A stretch of 64,000 nt of DNA from Panonychus citri (Eukaryota; Arthropoda; Arachnida; Trombidiformes; Tetranychidae), in NCBI RefSeq assembly GCF_014898815.1, contig NW_026515541.1:2418001-2482000 (forward strand), given 5' to 3'. The position numbers were made by a program, and so were the translations under genes. Below are positions 17,288 through 27,454 of this stretch, in pieces. A model generated the notes under the pieces. The model made no database searches and was not told the DNA's origin. It worked only from the letters and a program-made list of their open reading frames with translations. Within the stretch, counting starts at the first letter, position 1. Every line of letters begins with the position of its first letter.

Positions 17288-18119
17288 ATATTTTGTCGAT
17301 ATTATTTCAAATTCAAGTATGGATATCCATCCTGATAATACATTATCTCGGTTCACTAATCGCCTTCCCAAAAGACTAGAATTAGATGGAAATTGGTTTG
17401 TCGCAGTCCAAGAAGTGTTTTATCCTTTATCACATAAACCAATGAAAAGAGTTATTCCATATTATATACGCTATGGAGCCGGTCGAAAGCATAGAATGTT
17501 AGAATTTGCATACACGGAGAATGACTCGATTGAACAAATAATTGAGGAACTTAATTCTAACATGACAAATGCATATAAAATTGACGGAATAGGAGACATT
17601 GAAGGAATTAATGAAGCTGATATTAAACCTCCATCAATTAGTAAAGAGGTAATTGAAGGTAAAGATCGAGTTGTAATCAAATCTGGCAGTTTACCTGATA
17701 GTTATGATCCTGTATTTCCAATATTCAGAGATCATATGTTCTTACGTACATTAGGTTTTGATTTGAGCATATATTATGATCAACTTAATTCGGCTACATC
17801 TCTTAAGACAATGACTGCAAATCATAAACCTGATATTGGACCAAAGTCACATCTAATGTTTATTTATACTGATATAATTCATGATCATTTCGTTGGTGAT
17901 ATAACTTCTAGAGTGTTACGTGTAGTCCCATTGGAGAAAGGGGAAGGTGGAGATAAATTGGGTCATATGTCATTCAATAATCCATATTATTATCCTGTTA
18001 GATTTAATAAAATAGAAGATATAAGTATAATTTTACGTGATGAAACCGGTAATCGAATCAAGTTCAAAAACGGTCGTGTCTATTTAAGTTTACATTTCAA
18101 GAGAATTGATATTGTATAA
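17277..18119 (+). CDS. Polinton penton / minor capsid protein
   Basis: 280 residues from the ATG at 17277, which overlaps the integrase stop. Features known from the Polinton penton (single jelly-roll) family: an N-terminal SMDIHPDNTLSRFTNRLP, as used for strand BIDG-type assembly, a LELDGNWFVAVQEVFYP segment, and a C-terminal VYLSLHFKRI. It lies directly before the major capsid gene, the usual order. Expected to form the vertices of the virion. Confidence 0.8.
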   Translation: MSSEYFVDIISNSSMDIHPDNTLSRFTNRLPKRLELDGNWFVAVQEVFYPLSHKPMKRVIPYYIRYGAGRKHRMLEFAYTENDSIEQIIEELNSNMTNAYKIDGIGDIEGINEADIKPPSISKEVIEGKDRVVIKSGSLPDSYDPVFPIFRDHMFLRTLGFDLSIYYDQLNSATSLKTMTANHKPDIGPKSHLMFIYTDIIHDHFVGDITSRVLRVVPLEKGEGGDKLGHMSFNNPYYYPVRFNKIEDISIILRDETGNRIKFKNGRVYLSLHFKRIDIV

Positions 18120-18159
18120 GAAAACAATCTATTAAGAATTCAATAAAATTGAGAGCATT

Positions 18160-19821
18160 ATGAATCGTAAAGTATATTGTGGTTGTGATAGTGATTTTAC
18201 TTCTCATTACCGGGACCAAGCAGGTAAAGGTTACTCTGATATACCAATATACCGAGGTCAACCATATCAGCGAGGTTACGGACTAGGTTCCTTTTTTAAA
18301 AGGATAGGAATTCCTATATTAAAATTTCTAGGGAAACATTTATTACAAACTGGAGTGAATATTGGACAAGATATTCTAGATAAAAAAGATTTTAAAGATT
18401 CATTAAAGAAACGAGGTAAGGAAGGGGCAAGAGCGACAGCTAGAGAGACATTGAATAAATTGAATACAATTCTCGATCAGTCTGGTAGTGGTATAAGAAA
18501 ACAAGGCAAGCGGAAAAAAGTAACTAAGAAAAAGAAGATAAACAAACCAAAGAAGAAAATTAAAAGGTTGAAAAAGATATTTTGGATAATGGAGTATTTA
18601 CATGAGACATCAATGCCAGTAAGTAAATCTGAGCTACAGGTTTTTACTGTCCCACCAACACAAACTGCAATCGAATCATACTATGAAGTTGATTATCGTC
18701 CTAATTCAACCTTAGAAGGAAGTACAACATATGAAATAAATATCCCAAAAAGTGATGATTTCACTGATATGCAGGCAACAATGGTCCACTTGGTTGTGCA
18801 AATTGTAGGTAAAAATCCAGCTAATGCAAGTCGTTTTATTCGTCCTGTTGAAAATTTCGGTAACTCATTATTTGAACAAATAGATTTAGCTATTGGATCA
18901 GTGAATACAACTCAGAAAAACAATATGTATCATTATCAAGCGTACCTTGAAGACTTGGTTTTCAGGCCACCAAATAATGTTGACAGTGGTAGAGAGGCTG
19001 ATGAGTCACGATCCTTTGGATTGATTGACTTATATTTTCGATTACATTTATCAATTTGTGAACAAGATAAGTTATTAATTAATGGCGTCCCATTGACTTT
19101 CATGTTCACTCGAAGTACTGATTCATTTTCATTATATCGCTATGACGCAAAAGATACTGATACTTATAAAATCGATTTCAAACAATTTGCAGTACATATT
19201 AAACGTGTTAAGCTATTCTCAGAAGCACAATTGGCTATTGTTACTAGTCTTGAAAAGTCACCTGCAAAATATTTCATTACACGCAACGAAACGAGAGCAT
19301 TTACAATAGAACAAGGAATTTCATCAGCAACTATTGAGAATGTATTTATCGGACCATTAACCCGTCGAGTATTAATTGGATTTGTAAGTGATGGAGCTAA
19401 ATCAGGACTAATTGAAGAAGATCCATACTTTTTCTTTCACTATAATATAACATACTTGGCATTGAATATTGATGGTAACAAATGCCCGAGTATTGCTTAT
19501 ACACCAAGTTTCAAGGAGGATCTATGTATGAGAGAATTCGTCAACTTATACAGATACTTTAATCAGGATGAAGGTGTACCACAACTCGATCTCAAATACA
19601 ATGATTATAAAGCAGGAAAAACCCTTTTTGCTTTTGATCTAACACCTGATGGCTCAATTGGAGGAGAAACAGGAACATTATCTTTGCTTAAGAGAGGTGT
19701 CACTCGTCTTGATATTAAATTGATGAAACCACTTACACGACCAATTAAAGCGATTGTTTTCGCTCAATACGATAACTTAATAACTATTGATAAAGACCGT
19801 AACGTAATGATTGATTACTGA
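18160..19821 (+). CDS. Core-like protein fused in frame to the major capsid protein (double jelly-roll)
   Basis: 553 residues in one frame. Residues 1-143 resemble a separate Polinton core gene: RGYGLGSFFKRIGIPILKFL followed by a Lys-rich tail, as in pVI/pX-like proteins. From Met144 (ATG 18589) the frame is the Polinton major capsid protein, with a start typical of these (ETSMPVSKSELQVF), TVPPTQTAI, a central NMYHYQAYLEDL and an end in VFAQYDN. In most elements I know, the two parts are separated by a stop. Here there is none, so either a fusion is made and cleaved by the adjacent protease, or Met144 is used as a start. Confidence 0.85.
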   Translation: MNRKVYCGCDSDFTSHYRDQAGKGYSDIPIYRGQPYQRGYGLGSFFKRIGIPILKFLGKHLLQTGVNIGQDILDKKDFKDSLKKRGKEGARATARETLNKLNTILDQSGSGIRKQGKRKKVTKKKKINKPKKKIKRLKKIFWIMEYLHETSMPVSKSELQVFTVPPTQTAIESYYEVDYRPNSTLEGSTTYEINIPKSDDFTDMQATMVHLVVQIVGKNPANASRFIRPVENFGNSLFEQIDLAIGSVNTTQKNNMYHYQAYLEDLVFRPPNNVDSGREADESRSFGLIDLYFRLHLSICEQDKLLINGVPLTFMFTRSTDSFSLYRYDAKDTDTYKIDFKQFAVHIKRVKLFSEAQLAIVTSLEKSPAKYFITRNETRAFTIEQGISSATIENVFIGPLTRRVLIGFVSDGAKSGLIEEDPYFFFHYNITYLALNIDGNKCPSIAYTPSFKEDLCMREFVNLYRYFNQDEGVPQLDLKYNDYKAGKTLFAFDLTPDGSIGGETGTLSLLKRGVTRLDIKLMKPLTRPIKAIVFAQYDNLITIDKDRNVMIDY

Positions 19822-19823
19822 AC

Positions 19824-20252
19824 ATGTTAACAACACGAGATCTCAATAAATTACTTAGAAAAGTAAAATGGTATGGAGGAACATTCCCATGTGATATGTT
19901 ACCGAAATACATTAAAAAGCCTAAATCATTCATTATCAATTTAGATCCTAGTTATAAGACTGGAAGTCATTGGGTTGCTTTACACTTTGACAAGAATAAT
20001 CAAGCACACTATTTCGACTCATTTGGAAGAAATCCACCAGACACGATTCTCTCATTCATTGATTCTAACTCTAACTATTTAAAAGTTAACCGTAATAAGT
20101 ATCAAGGCAATAGTTCAATTGCTTGTGGGTTTTTCTGTATTCTATTCATTCTTCTTGTTAACGATCTGAATCGATTCTATCGAATATTCCGTAAATGTAA
20201 ACATATATATAATGAAAAAAAAGTTTTGAAAACAATAAATGATTTGATTTGA
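19824..20252 (+). CDS. Adenain-like cysteine protease of the Polinton
   Basis: 142 residues, close to the compact size of this family. The catalytic residues are visible: His in TGSHWVALHF, the acid in HYFDSFGRNPP, and Cys in IACGFFCILF. In adenoviruses and Polintons this Ulp1-fold protease matures core and capsid proteins. The gene starts 2 bp after the capsid stop and ends 31 bp before the end of the convergent polymerase gene. Confidence 0.93.
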   Translation: MLTTRDLNKLLRKVKWYGGTFPCDMLPKYIKKPKSFIINLDPSYKTGSHWVALHFDKNNQAHYFDSFGRNPPDTILSFIDSNSNYLKVNRNKYQGNSSIACGFFCILFILLVNDLNRFYRIFRKCKHIYNEKKVLKTINDLI

Positions 20253-20283
20253 ATATGATTTTTAATATTGTTGAAATATTTTA

Positions 20284-23200
20284 TTATTGATCAGCTCTCA
20301 ATGAGTAGTGACCGTAAGCTAAAGTAGATATTCCATCTTCTCGGATATATCTTTTGTTATCAAAGGGGGTAATACATAATTTTTGATATTTCAAAAGTTG
20401 AATTTCATGTCGAACTGCTTGGAGTCTATGCATAGTAAGTCTAACATTGGTACTTGCATCAATGGCTTTTTTATAATCATCAAATGTGATGCGTTTCATT
20501 GCCGCTCGATTGACCCCTTTAGCTCGTTTCTTCTCGCCTTCGTCCGATTTATAAGCGTATAGTTTTGACTTGAGACCAATGAATTCAAACATTATACCAC
20601 CAGAAAGTTCATCTTTAAAAGCCAATTTTCTTTTCACGGACGTTTGAAAATATCGATGTTCTCTTGGGTAATTGCTGGTGTCGAGAATACTATGCATTCG
20701 AGCGATAATGTGATCATTTGCAGCGTTTTTAACCTCATAGATGAAACTATCGGTGTCAGTATATACAAGGTTAATGTTATTCCCATAAGTTGCTTTAAAA
20801 TGGTTGTAGTGAAGATCGTACATCTTCATTTTGGATAACTCTAATACTGTGAAGCCAATCGCAATAGGTTTATCCATAATTATCTGTTTTCTTTTCATCT
20901 TGAAAAGAATACGGTCTTCATCAAGTATCAAAAAGTTTTCGCAGGTGTTATCACGTAATCGCTTCTCAGCGGATGCATTATCCAAAACGAGCTCAACATG
21001 AGTATGTTTTCGTTTATCTTCTATGGTCTTTCCATAGATACTGTTGACCATCAACTTCCAAAAATCTTTTTCAAAATTGGTTGATGACTGTTTCCTCTGT
21101 TCGGTACAGAATTCAACATATGGCTTAAGCCAAGGTGCTTGTTTGAATCTTATAATGCGATGAATTTTCTTTAATTTCATACCTTCTTTCAGGTAAAAGT
21201 AAAGAGTTTTGCCATGAACAACATATTTTTCTCGCTTCAAAAATGTTGTAACCAATTTTGGGACTTTAGTACTTTTGTTTCCAATAGCAGCAAGTCGCTC
21301 GGCAATAGCTTTTTGGTACGGGCTCAGGAGTTCATCACTTATTGATTGTTTATAAGGAGCTAGAGGGTAATCATTATGTTTATCATGAAGATTATCTGGA
21401 TATTCAAGATCTACTTCAAGAATGAACCCACTCGATAGATCAGAGTCATCTATATCGAGTATTTTATAAATGACATTTATAAATTGACCAGCAGGAACCC
21501 ATGAGAACTCGCCAACTGGTAATTCTTGACACATTGAATACCCATATAAATTATTAACGTCAAAGTAAGCCAAACTTGTAGGTTCTTTTGTTGAATCATA
21601 ATTCGGACATGATGTATTGTTGGCTATTACATGTCTTTTGGATACCTGAGTGAGACCACCTCTGATACCTTTTTCTACCATTAACAGCATGTCATTGTCT
21701 GTAATTAGTTCAAGTTTGATTTTGGTTTTCTTGATTGCTGCAGCCCACGCAAATCCAGGAGCGGAGAAGTAATGACACGGGTCAATACCAAAATTTCTGA
21801 AACTTGTCCTTCGAAAGTTTTCAAATATTGCAGCTAATAAGGATGTATCAACTTTAAGGTAAATGTTGTGAAAATCCTTCAATGTTTGACAGTTAAATCG
21901 GTTCCAAATGTTAGTCACATGATCATACATTTCATCAGTTACATGTGAATCTGTCAGCGTAGAGTAAAAAGCTTCTTTAGATGGTAAATGATCTAGATCA
22001 AAATCAGAAATTGAGTTAAAATACTCATATGGGAGACAAGCTTTCTTCATTAATAATTCAAATGGTGTGTTTTCTGGGAAAACTCTTGTCATGAAATGTT
22101 TTTTGATATCATCGGGTACAGATTGAGCCAGGTTATCAAGTGATGCAGGTAGAAAACTGTAGCTATCCAGAAAGATAAAGTCATCAAGCATGAATGCGAT
22201 GTACTTCTCCATTGTATGGGGAATCAGCCTTGGTGGGTTTTTGAACATTCCAGAACGTAAAGCGCCGATAATGATGTGCCCGTCAAAGTTTTTCAAATTA
22301 TGAAAAATGACTGGAATTTTAGATGGCACTTGATACGCTACATTGCATGCTTGGTGTGCAGGACCTCTGAACTGACCAGTGAGATGATCATGATCACGAA
22401 CCCTATCATGACCCAAACATTTACCACAGATATGGCAATTCTGAATAGCTTCAAATTCCTGTTCATCAAGTGGAGACATACTTAATGGTTTGAAGTTTTC
22501 TTGTTTATGCTCATCTATGGTTTTTTTAATATCTGCCAATGACTTGAAAAATTGTTGCCTAACATTTTCACCAAAGTAAAGTTTTTTACTGACGATATTT
22601 CGATTCCAATCGACTGCAATTAAAGCATAACTAACTGGAACTAAATCGGCTAGGATTTTCTCAGAGTCAGTTCTATTAGTTGATAATGTCTCAAAGTCGC
22701 CATAAATAATATATGGAAAACGACTTTCCTTTCGATAATCATTCCTTGTGATTACTGATTTTCGGCTCCCGGGTTGTGGTAATACCAGTTTTTGAGGTGT
22801 ATGATTTAGACAATCATTTCTATGTGCATCTAATCTTTCTTGGTTATTGAATGAGCAGATGCAACGGTAACAGAAATAGTTGTTACGTGTTCCAGATGTA
22901 CTGGCAAGTCGATTGAAATTAGTGATTGTGAAGTAATGGTCATTATATAATAGCAGATTAACGTGCTTTGTATTTTCTTTGTCCATTACTTTAATTGGCC
23001 AAATAGTTTTTGAGTCAACGTCATAACTATAAACGTTAACTGAGATGGCATTTTTTCTGGTGAACTTTTTGATTTGATGCACCGATACATTACCACGCAC
23101 ATCAGAGAAGTCATAGAGATCCAAGTATCTTCGATAAAGTGTAACTCTCTGTGGGTTGTATTGGGGGGTATGTAGTCCTGCAAGAACTGAATACATGAAA

Positions 23201-24075
23201 CAGTCACTGATAGTATCAGGTGATATTAAACACTTTTTGTTTTTCAAGTCATTAGGGAGTTGTATCGATCTACACCCTCCTTTATGTGGCTTGTAGAGAC
23301 CAAAAATTACATCACAATGGATGAACCTGGCTACTGACCATCCTGAACCTTTTTGAGTATATTGATCAATAAATGAATCAATTTCTGATAAAGCCTTGCC
23401 AATTTTTGCCATAATATCACTAGCTGGATAAAACTTAAGCAAGGTTGAGGTGAAAGTTGGCTTCACAAACTGGGAACCATCGAGCGATTCTTTTACCATT
23501 TCAACTTGGATACTGATTCCAGCCTTTATCAGTTTTAGTTTATCGATACCTATGTAATATTAATAGAATGTTGGTTCTAGGATCAGTTATAGTTGTAAAT
23601 TTAAGTTATAAGAATCAATGGATAAAAAAGATCAGACCTTGTACATTTCATATTTGAATGTCAACACATGAAAAGATTCACTTTCATTCATTTAAAAGTT
23701 TGAACAGAAAGCATACTTACCGAATTTCAAAATTTGTTGTATATTTAGACCAAAGTCTTGGTAAACGCCACTTACATCGGCTACTTCTAAATTGTCAGCT
23801 CGATACACAACGAATCTCTTTCCCATCGCTGTAGATAGAAGGTGGAATCGGTTGATGTCACCAGGAAAATGAACGTTTATTACCGGTGGTGGTACACCAC
23901 AAGTCTTTAGGTGTAGTTTATACATTCCGTAGCGTTTGTACGGTTTTTTCGAACAACGTGGACATTTGTATGTTTGTGTTGTTGATAAGGTATTATTCTC
24001 ATTTTCAGATGATTCAGTTGATGAGAATGAAAGTTCAGTGGCAGATGAGGTAGAGGAATTATTAACTGATTCCAT
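20284..24075 (-). CDS. Protein-primed family B DNA polymerase of the Polinton (2 exons)
   Basis: Exons 24075-23721 and 23549-20284 (intron 23550-23720, GTAAGT...TAG, phase 1) give 1206 residues. The first exon has a Cys-rich finger (CPRCSKKPYKRYG then HLKTC). The second has the exonuclease motif YGDFETL (about 22.7 kb), a CxxC-H-H insertion (CHICGKCLGHDRVRDHDH), motif A DVNNLYGYS, motif B LMVNSIYGK and motif C YTDTDSF (about 20.75 kb). Long insertions between motifs and the lack of a primase fit protein-primed replication. ATG 24075 is the first in-frame start, but an acceptor-like TCTCTAG just upstream at 24096-24102 leaves room for a further 5' exon. No frameshift is seen. Confidence 0.93.
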
Positions 24076-24102
24076 ATGAACCGTTTCATCATCAGAACTC
24101 TA

Positions 24103-24402
24103 GAGAATGAATAAATAAAAATGAATGTTAGTAATCATTTTTCTATTTGAAATATTGTTCAGAGTTTGAATGTTCATAATAGATGAATGGAAATATATTA
24201 ACAGTACATAATGAATTTTAATTGTAAGAAAATATTTTATTGGATTTCATCATTTTAATTTATCATCATAATCATAATCAGCATAATCATTTATTTTATC
24301 AATCATCACATTTTTTTATTAATCATCATATATTTTTTTTAATTAATCATCATTAACATAATTTTTCTTTCATTTTCTCAGGTTGTATATTTATATAAAT
24401 TT
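24103..24402. other. AT-rich spacer with ATCATNN repeats
   Basis: No gene. The stretch 24240-24360 consists of irregular TCATCATAATCA and poly-T units. It separates two minus-strand genes and should hold the 3' end of the upstream one and the promoter of the polymerase gene. Confidence 0.5.
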
Positions 24403-24827
24403 TTAAGTTGTTTTTTTGTCATCATCTTTATCAATTTTTGGCTTTTTATTGCCAACATCAGCAAATAAATTTTTATATTTTTTGGTTTTCTCGCCCAACT
24501 TTTTCTCAGCAGCGGCGATATTTTTTTCCATTTCGGTTTTTTTTTCACCTTCAGGAGTAACCAATACTCGTTGGTACATACCAATAAGTTTCTGCTCGAT
24601 TTTATCGGCGGCAGCAAAATTTTTTCGTCCTTTTTGACAGAGCCATATTTGCTTATGGATGTCATTTTGCGGCATTTCCTTCATTTTCTGAGCTCTTTCC
24701 TTGGCTCTAAATTTGGCCTTTTGGTTTTTACTTAAACCTTCAGGGTAACGCTGTAAAGAAAAATTCATCCATTATGAACATTCAAACTCAAAATTCATGT
24801 ATCAAGAAACCTTACCTGGCTATCCAT
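24403..24827 (-). CDS. Small charged Polinton protein, unknown (2 exons)
   Basis: Exon 24827-24816 (MDSQ) splices through a 65-bp intron (GTAAGG...TTTACAG) to 24750-24403, giving 119 residues. The protein is almost all Lys, Glu, Ala and Gln in helical spacing (AKFRAKERAQKMKEM, KNIAAAEKKLGEKTKKY) and ends in an acidic/basic tail. A coiled coil is likely. No membrane segment and no recognised family. A copy of the structured 63-bp element lies upstream on the same strand (25281-25219). Confidence 0.6.
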
Positions 24828-24959
24828 TATATCAATTTTAGAATTAGTATATAATTAGAAAACTCAAGAAACACGTAAAGAATATCTATTGAAAAGAAAA
24901 GAATATAAGGAATAAATGAATTAAAAACATATATAAATTCAGTATAAAAGCTTATTACA

Positions 24960-24998
24960 AAAGACTAAAGGACAAACTCGAAGGTCATCACAAAAATC
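24960..24998 (-). repeat. Degenerate copy of the 63-bp structured element
   Basis: Read on the minus strand it keeps TTGTGATGACCTTCGAG and GTCCTTTAG, the core of the motif, but the outer stem is weak. Confidence 0.5.
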
Positions 24999-25218
24999 TA
25001 ATGAATGATTTGAAAAAGAAGTCGGCTTAACTTACAATATAAAACTCAGTATGAATTTTTTTTTTGTTGAAGAAGTTAGGGTTGAAAATGTTGGTGAAAA
25101 TTGAGAGAGAAAATTCAAGAAAACGAAAATCTGATAAATGAATAAAGAAAAAATGAAGAAAATGGTTAGAATAAAATTATATAAATTCATAAAACATTAA
25201 TCAGAATTCAGAAGAGTT

Positions 25219-25281
25219 TGCTCATCACTAGAGATGTAAGGACAACCCCGAAGGTTATCACATACATCTCTTGGACTCGCA
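25219..25281 (-). ncRNA. 63-bp structured element, copy R1 (possible RNA motif)
   Basis: On the minus strand: an outer stem AGAGATGT/ACATCTCT (perfect 8 bp) encloses GTGATAACC-TTCGG-GGTTGTCC, a 7-bp hairpin with one T-G pair. Flanks are TGCGAGTCCA and AGTGATGAGCA. Copies R2 and R3 keep both stems with different bases. It is sense to, and about 390 bp upstream of, the small gene at 24403-24827. Confidence 0.6.
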
Positions 25282-25380
25282 TTTGAACATCAACCTGAAC
25301 TTACCAAGTCAAAAGCTGGAGACAAACTGAGCTTAAAACTGTAGACCAAGCTATTTATATCATTGGTTTTGACTACGTGA

Positions 25381-25560
25381 CTGTAGACAGCGAGATAGAC
25401 AGAGAGAAAGAAAGAGAGATGGTCACGTGACAAAGAAATAGACAGACAAAAAGAAAGAGAAGTAGACAGAGAAAGAGAAAAAAAATAGACAGAGAGATAG
25501 ACAGACAAAAAGAAAGAGAGATGCCTACGTGTCAAAGCGAAATGAAAGAGAGGTGCCTAC
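25381..25560. repeat. GA-rich simple repeat with CACGTG-type ends
   Basis: Irregular units of GACAGAGAGAAAGAAAGAGAG, with GGTCACGTGAC and CCTACGTG strings between them. It produces a long but low-complexity minus-strand frame that is not a gene. Confidence 0.85.
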
Positions 25561-25574
25561 GTGACAGTGAATTT

Positions 25575-25645
25575 ACAATGCCAGATGTTAAATTCTAGAT
25601 GTTAAAATCCAGATGTTGCATGCCAGATGTTGGACGATGTCCAAT
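25575..25645 (+). repeat. Short CCAGATGTT repeats
   Basis: Four to five copies of (C/T)AGATGTT lie 12-17 bp apart, upstream of copy R2 of the structured element. Spacing suggests a protein-binding cluster, but this is only inference. Confidence 0.6.
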
Positions 25646-25770
25646 CAAATTCAAGCAGATGTTTAGTGTTTCTATTTCTCTTTCTACACTTGGAATAAAC
25701 ATTGCAAGTCCCGTTAAGGTCTCAGTTTGTTTTTATCTTTCGTAGTGGTAAGTTGATTTTCCATTTTCTA

Positions 25771-25834
25771 ATGCGAGTCCAAGAGACGATTGTGATGGTC
25801 TTTGGGACCGTCCTTTCGTCTCTAGTGATGAGCA
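25771..25834 (+). ncRNA. 63-bp structured element, copy R2 (possible RNA motif)
   Basis: Outer stem AGAGACGA (25782-25789) with TCGTCTCT (25816-25823), 8 bp; inner hairpin GATGGTC with GACCGTC, 7 bp including T-G, loop TTTGG. Flanks ATGCGAGTCCA and AGTGATGAGCA match R1 and R3. It is sense to the small gene starting at 26179. Confidence 0.6.
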
Positions 25835-26025
25835 AAAGATAGAACAATTAGCCCTGAGAAATGAACTTATCCTTTTTATCTTTCTTTAGTTATTATTCAG
25901 ATTCATATATTCAAATATTCAGAAGTTTTATATACATATCCCGATTCAAGCGTTATTTTTTGAGTCTTTCCATTTAGTGATAAGTATGTTATAAGATGTT
26001 TTTATATATAGCTAGTCTTAGAAAT

Positions 26026-26069
26026 AATTGTGATGAGGATCAGGCTTGTCTTTTTATCTCTAGTGACAA
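26026..26069 (+). repeat. Degenerate copy of the 63-bp structured element (R4)
   Basis: AATTGTGATGAGGATCAGG and CTTGTC, then TTATCTCTAGTGACAAG, keep the ends of the motif. Both stems can still form with wobble pairs and one mismatch. Confidence 0.5.
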
Positions 26070-26178
26070 GTTTTAATATTATAGTTACAAATTATTTTTG
26101 GTTGGATTAACTTATTTTTTTATCATTCTAGTTTAACTTGGCTACCTCCTAAATAGAATACCTTAGTTTTCATAAAAA

Positions 26179-26602
26179 ATGGTTCTCTCGTATAGAGAAA
26201 GAGTGAGTATAGCAAATAAAATTAAGTTGAGAATAAATATTTAATTTGATGCTTCTTTCTTATAATCTATTTAAGAGGTTACTGCATAGTAAATATTTGG
26301 ATATTTACACGATATTGATCGTAAGAGCTGCCCCTATTGAAAAGGAATTAAAAGAGTATGGTTACCATTACAATGGTAATGATCTACCATACGACCAATT
26401 TGATTTAGAGGGATCAATTTTAAAAGTACTGCGAAGACCGAGACCACCTCCGCACAGTTCGGTTTTCCATAAGTATAATGAACTTTTGGAAATTGATCTA
26501 CTAAGAGTGCAAGCTATACACATTATGCGAACACTTGTGCGTGATCCAGAATATCTTCCTGAGGTTTGCTTTGATGAAGATTTAAGCATCCGTTTGAATT
26601 AA
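26179..26602 (+). CDS. Small helical Polinton protein, family copy B (2 exons)
   Basis: Exon 1 (26179-26202, MVLSYRER) ends at GTGAGT; the acceptor TATTTAAG leads into exon 2 at about 26275, ending at 26602. The first exon and the intron position match copy A at 11944 (both end in a YER/RER-type sequence). The shared motif reads NELLEIDLLRVQAIHIM with DPEYLP after it, preceded by GYHYN..DLPY. About 116 residues, charged and helical. The alternative in-frame start inside the intron is not needed. Confidence 0.65.
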
Positions 26603-26670
26603 GACCATTCATCAATACCATTTAACTTTCAACATTCAAACTGGTAAGTTCATATTTAGATAATAAAAAG

Positions 26671-26733
26671 TGCAAGTCCAAGAGATGATTGTGATGACCT
26701 TTAGGGTCGTCCTTTCACCTCTAGTGATGAGCA
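26671..26733 (+). ncRNA. 63-bp structured element, copy R3 (possible RNA motif)
   Basis: Outer stem AGAGATGA with TCACCTCT (one A-C mismatch); inner hairpin GATGACC with GGTCGTC, loop TTTAG, including the same T-G pair as R1 and R2. It lies 71 bp before the ATG of family copy C. Confidence 0.6.
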
Positions 26734-26803
26734 ATGTAGGTCAAATATTAATTTTATGATTACTAATCAACAAGTTTTGTGTTTATTTGTTCAGATTATT
26801 ACA

Positions 26804-27157
26804 ATGGCTAACAATCTTGATAGACGAATTGCGGACATCGACGAGAGAAATCGACGAATTTCAGAAGATTTGAGATTTTGTCTTCATGGTTTCTCCCAAC
26901 AAGTCATCCGAATAGTTGTCAAGCTGAAGGAGTTAGGCTTCAATTTTGATAATTGGACACTGCCCTTCAAACCAGGTGATCTACCTGGCTCTATTAAAGA
27001 ATTACTAAAAAGAGAAATGCCACCTAAACATGCTATAACATACAACCTTATTATTCAATTGAATGAAATTGATCTTTTAAGGATTCAGATACTTCATCAC
27101 TTGACAGCTCTCGAGCAAAACCCTTTGTATACACCCCCACCCATTGTTCTCAATTGA
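26804..27157 (+). CDS. Small helical Polinton protein, family copy C
   Basis: 117 residues from ATG 26804 (MANNLDRR). The upstream codons back to 26756 end in an acceptor-like TTGTTCAG, so a 5' untranslated intron is likely, as in copies A and B. Family pattern: KLKELGFNFDNWTLPF, GDLPGSIKELLKR, then QLNEIDLLRIQILHHL and NPLYTP. This is the clearest match to copy A (HHL, NPLY, W-x-x-PF). Function unknown. Confidence 0.7.
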   Translation: MANNLDRRIADIDERNRRISEDLRFCLHGFSQQVIRIVVKLKELGFNFDNWTLPFKPGDLPGSIKELLKREMPPKHAITYNLIIQLNEIDLLRIQILHHLTALEQNPLYTPPPIVLN

Positions 27158-27454
27158 AAAAATAATAATCCAATACATTTTTTATAACCAAATATTCAAA
27201 GATAAATATATATCATAATCATAATAAAAAAGAGAGATTGAAGTTCAACGAGATAAAACAGAAAATATGAGAGAAAAATAAATATTAAGTATTAAAAGAC
27301 AAAATTGATCATAATTTGTTCCATTTATTATAAATTCAATCGGTTTTTCAATTACAACTTTTTGAGTCAAAAACGTTTATTTAGATATCAACAAAAAAAA
27401 CTGAATTTTAAATGTGATAAACACTCGGTAAATCAGATACTTCAGATAAGTTAT
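27158..27454. other. AT-rich spacer between convergent small genes
   Basis: No gene seen. AATAAAAAAG near 27222 and AAATAAATATT near 27278 may serve as polyadenylation signals. Confidence 0.4.

Noticed and set aside
25290..25535. 81-codon minus-strand frame rich in Ser, Leu and Phe
   Set aside because: It is a translation of the GA-rich simple repeat; no codon variety and no family.
25219..26733. Hammerhead ribozyme or C/D snoRNA identity for the structured repeat
   Set aside because: TGATGAG-like strings are present, but the GAAA partner strand, the cleavage triplet in place, and a D box with terminal stem are missing.
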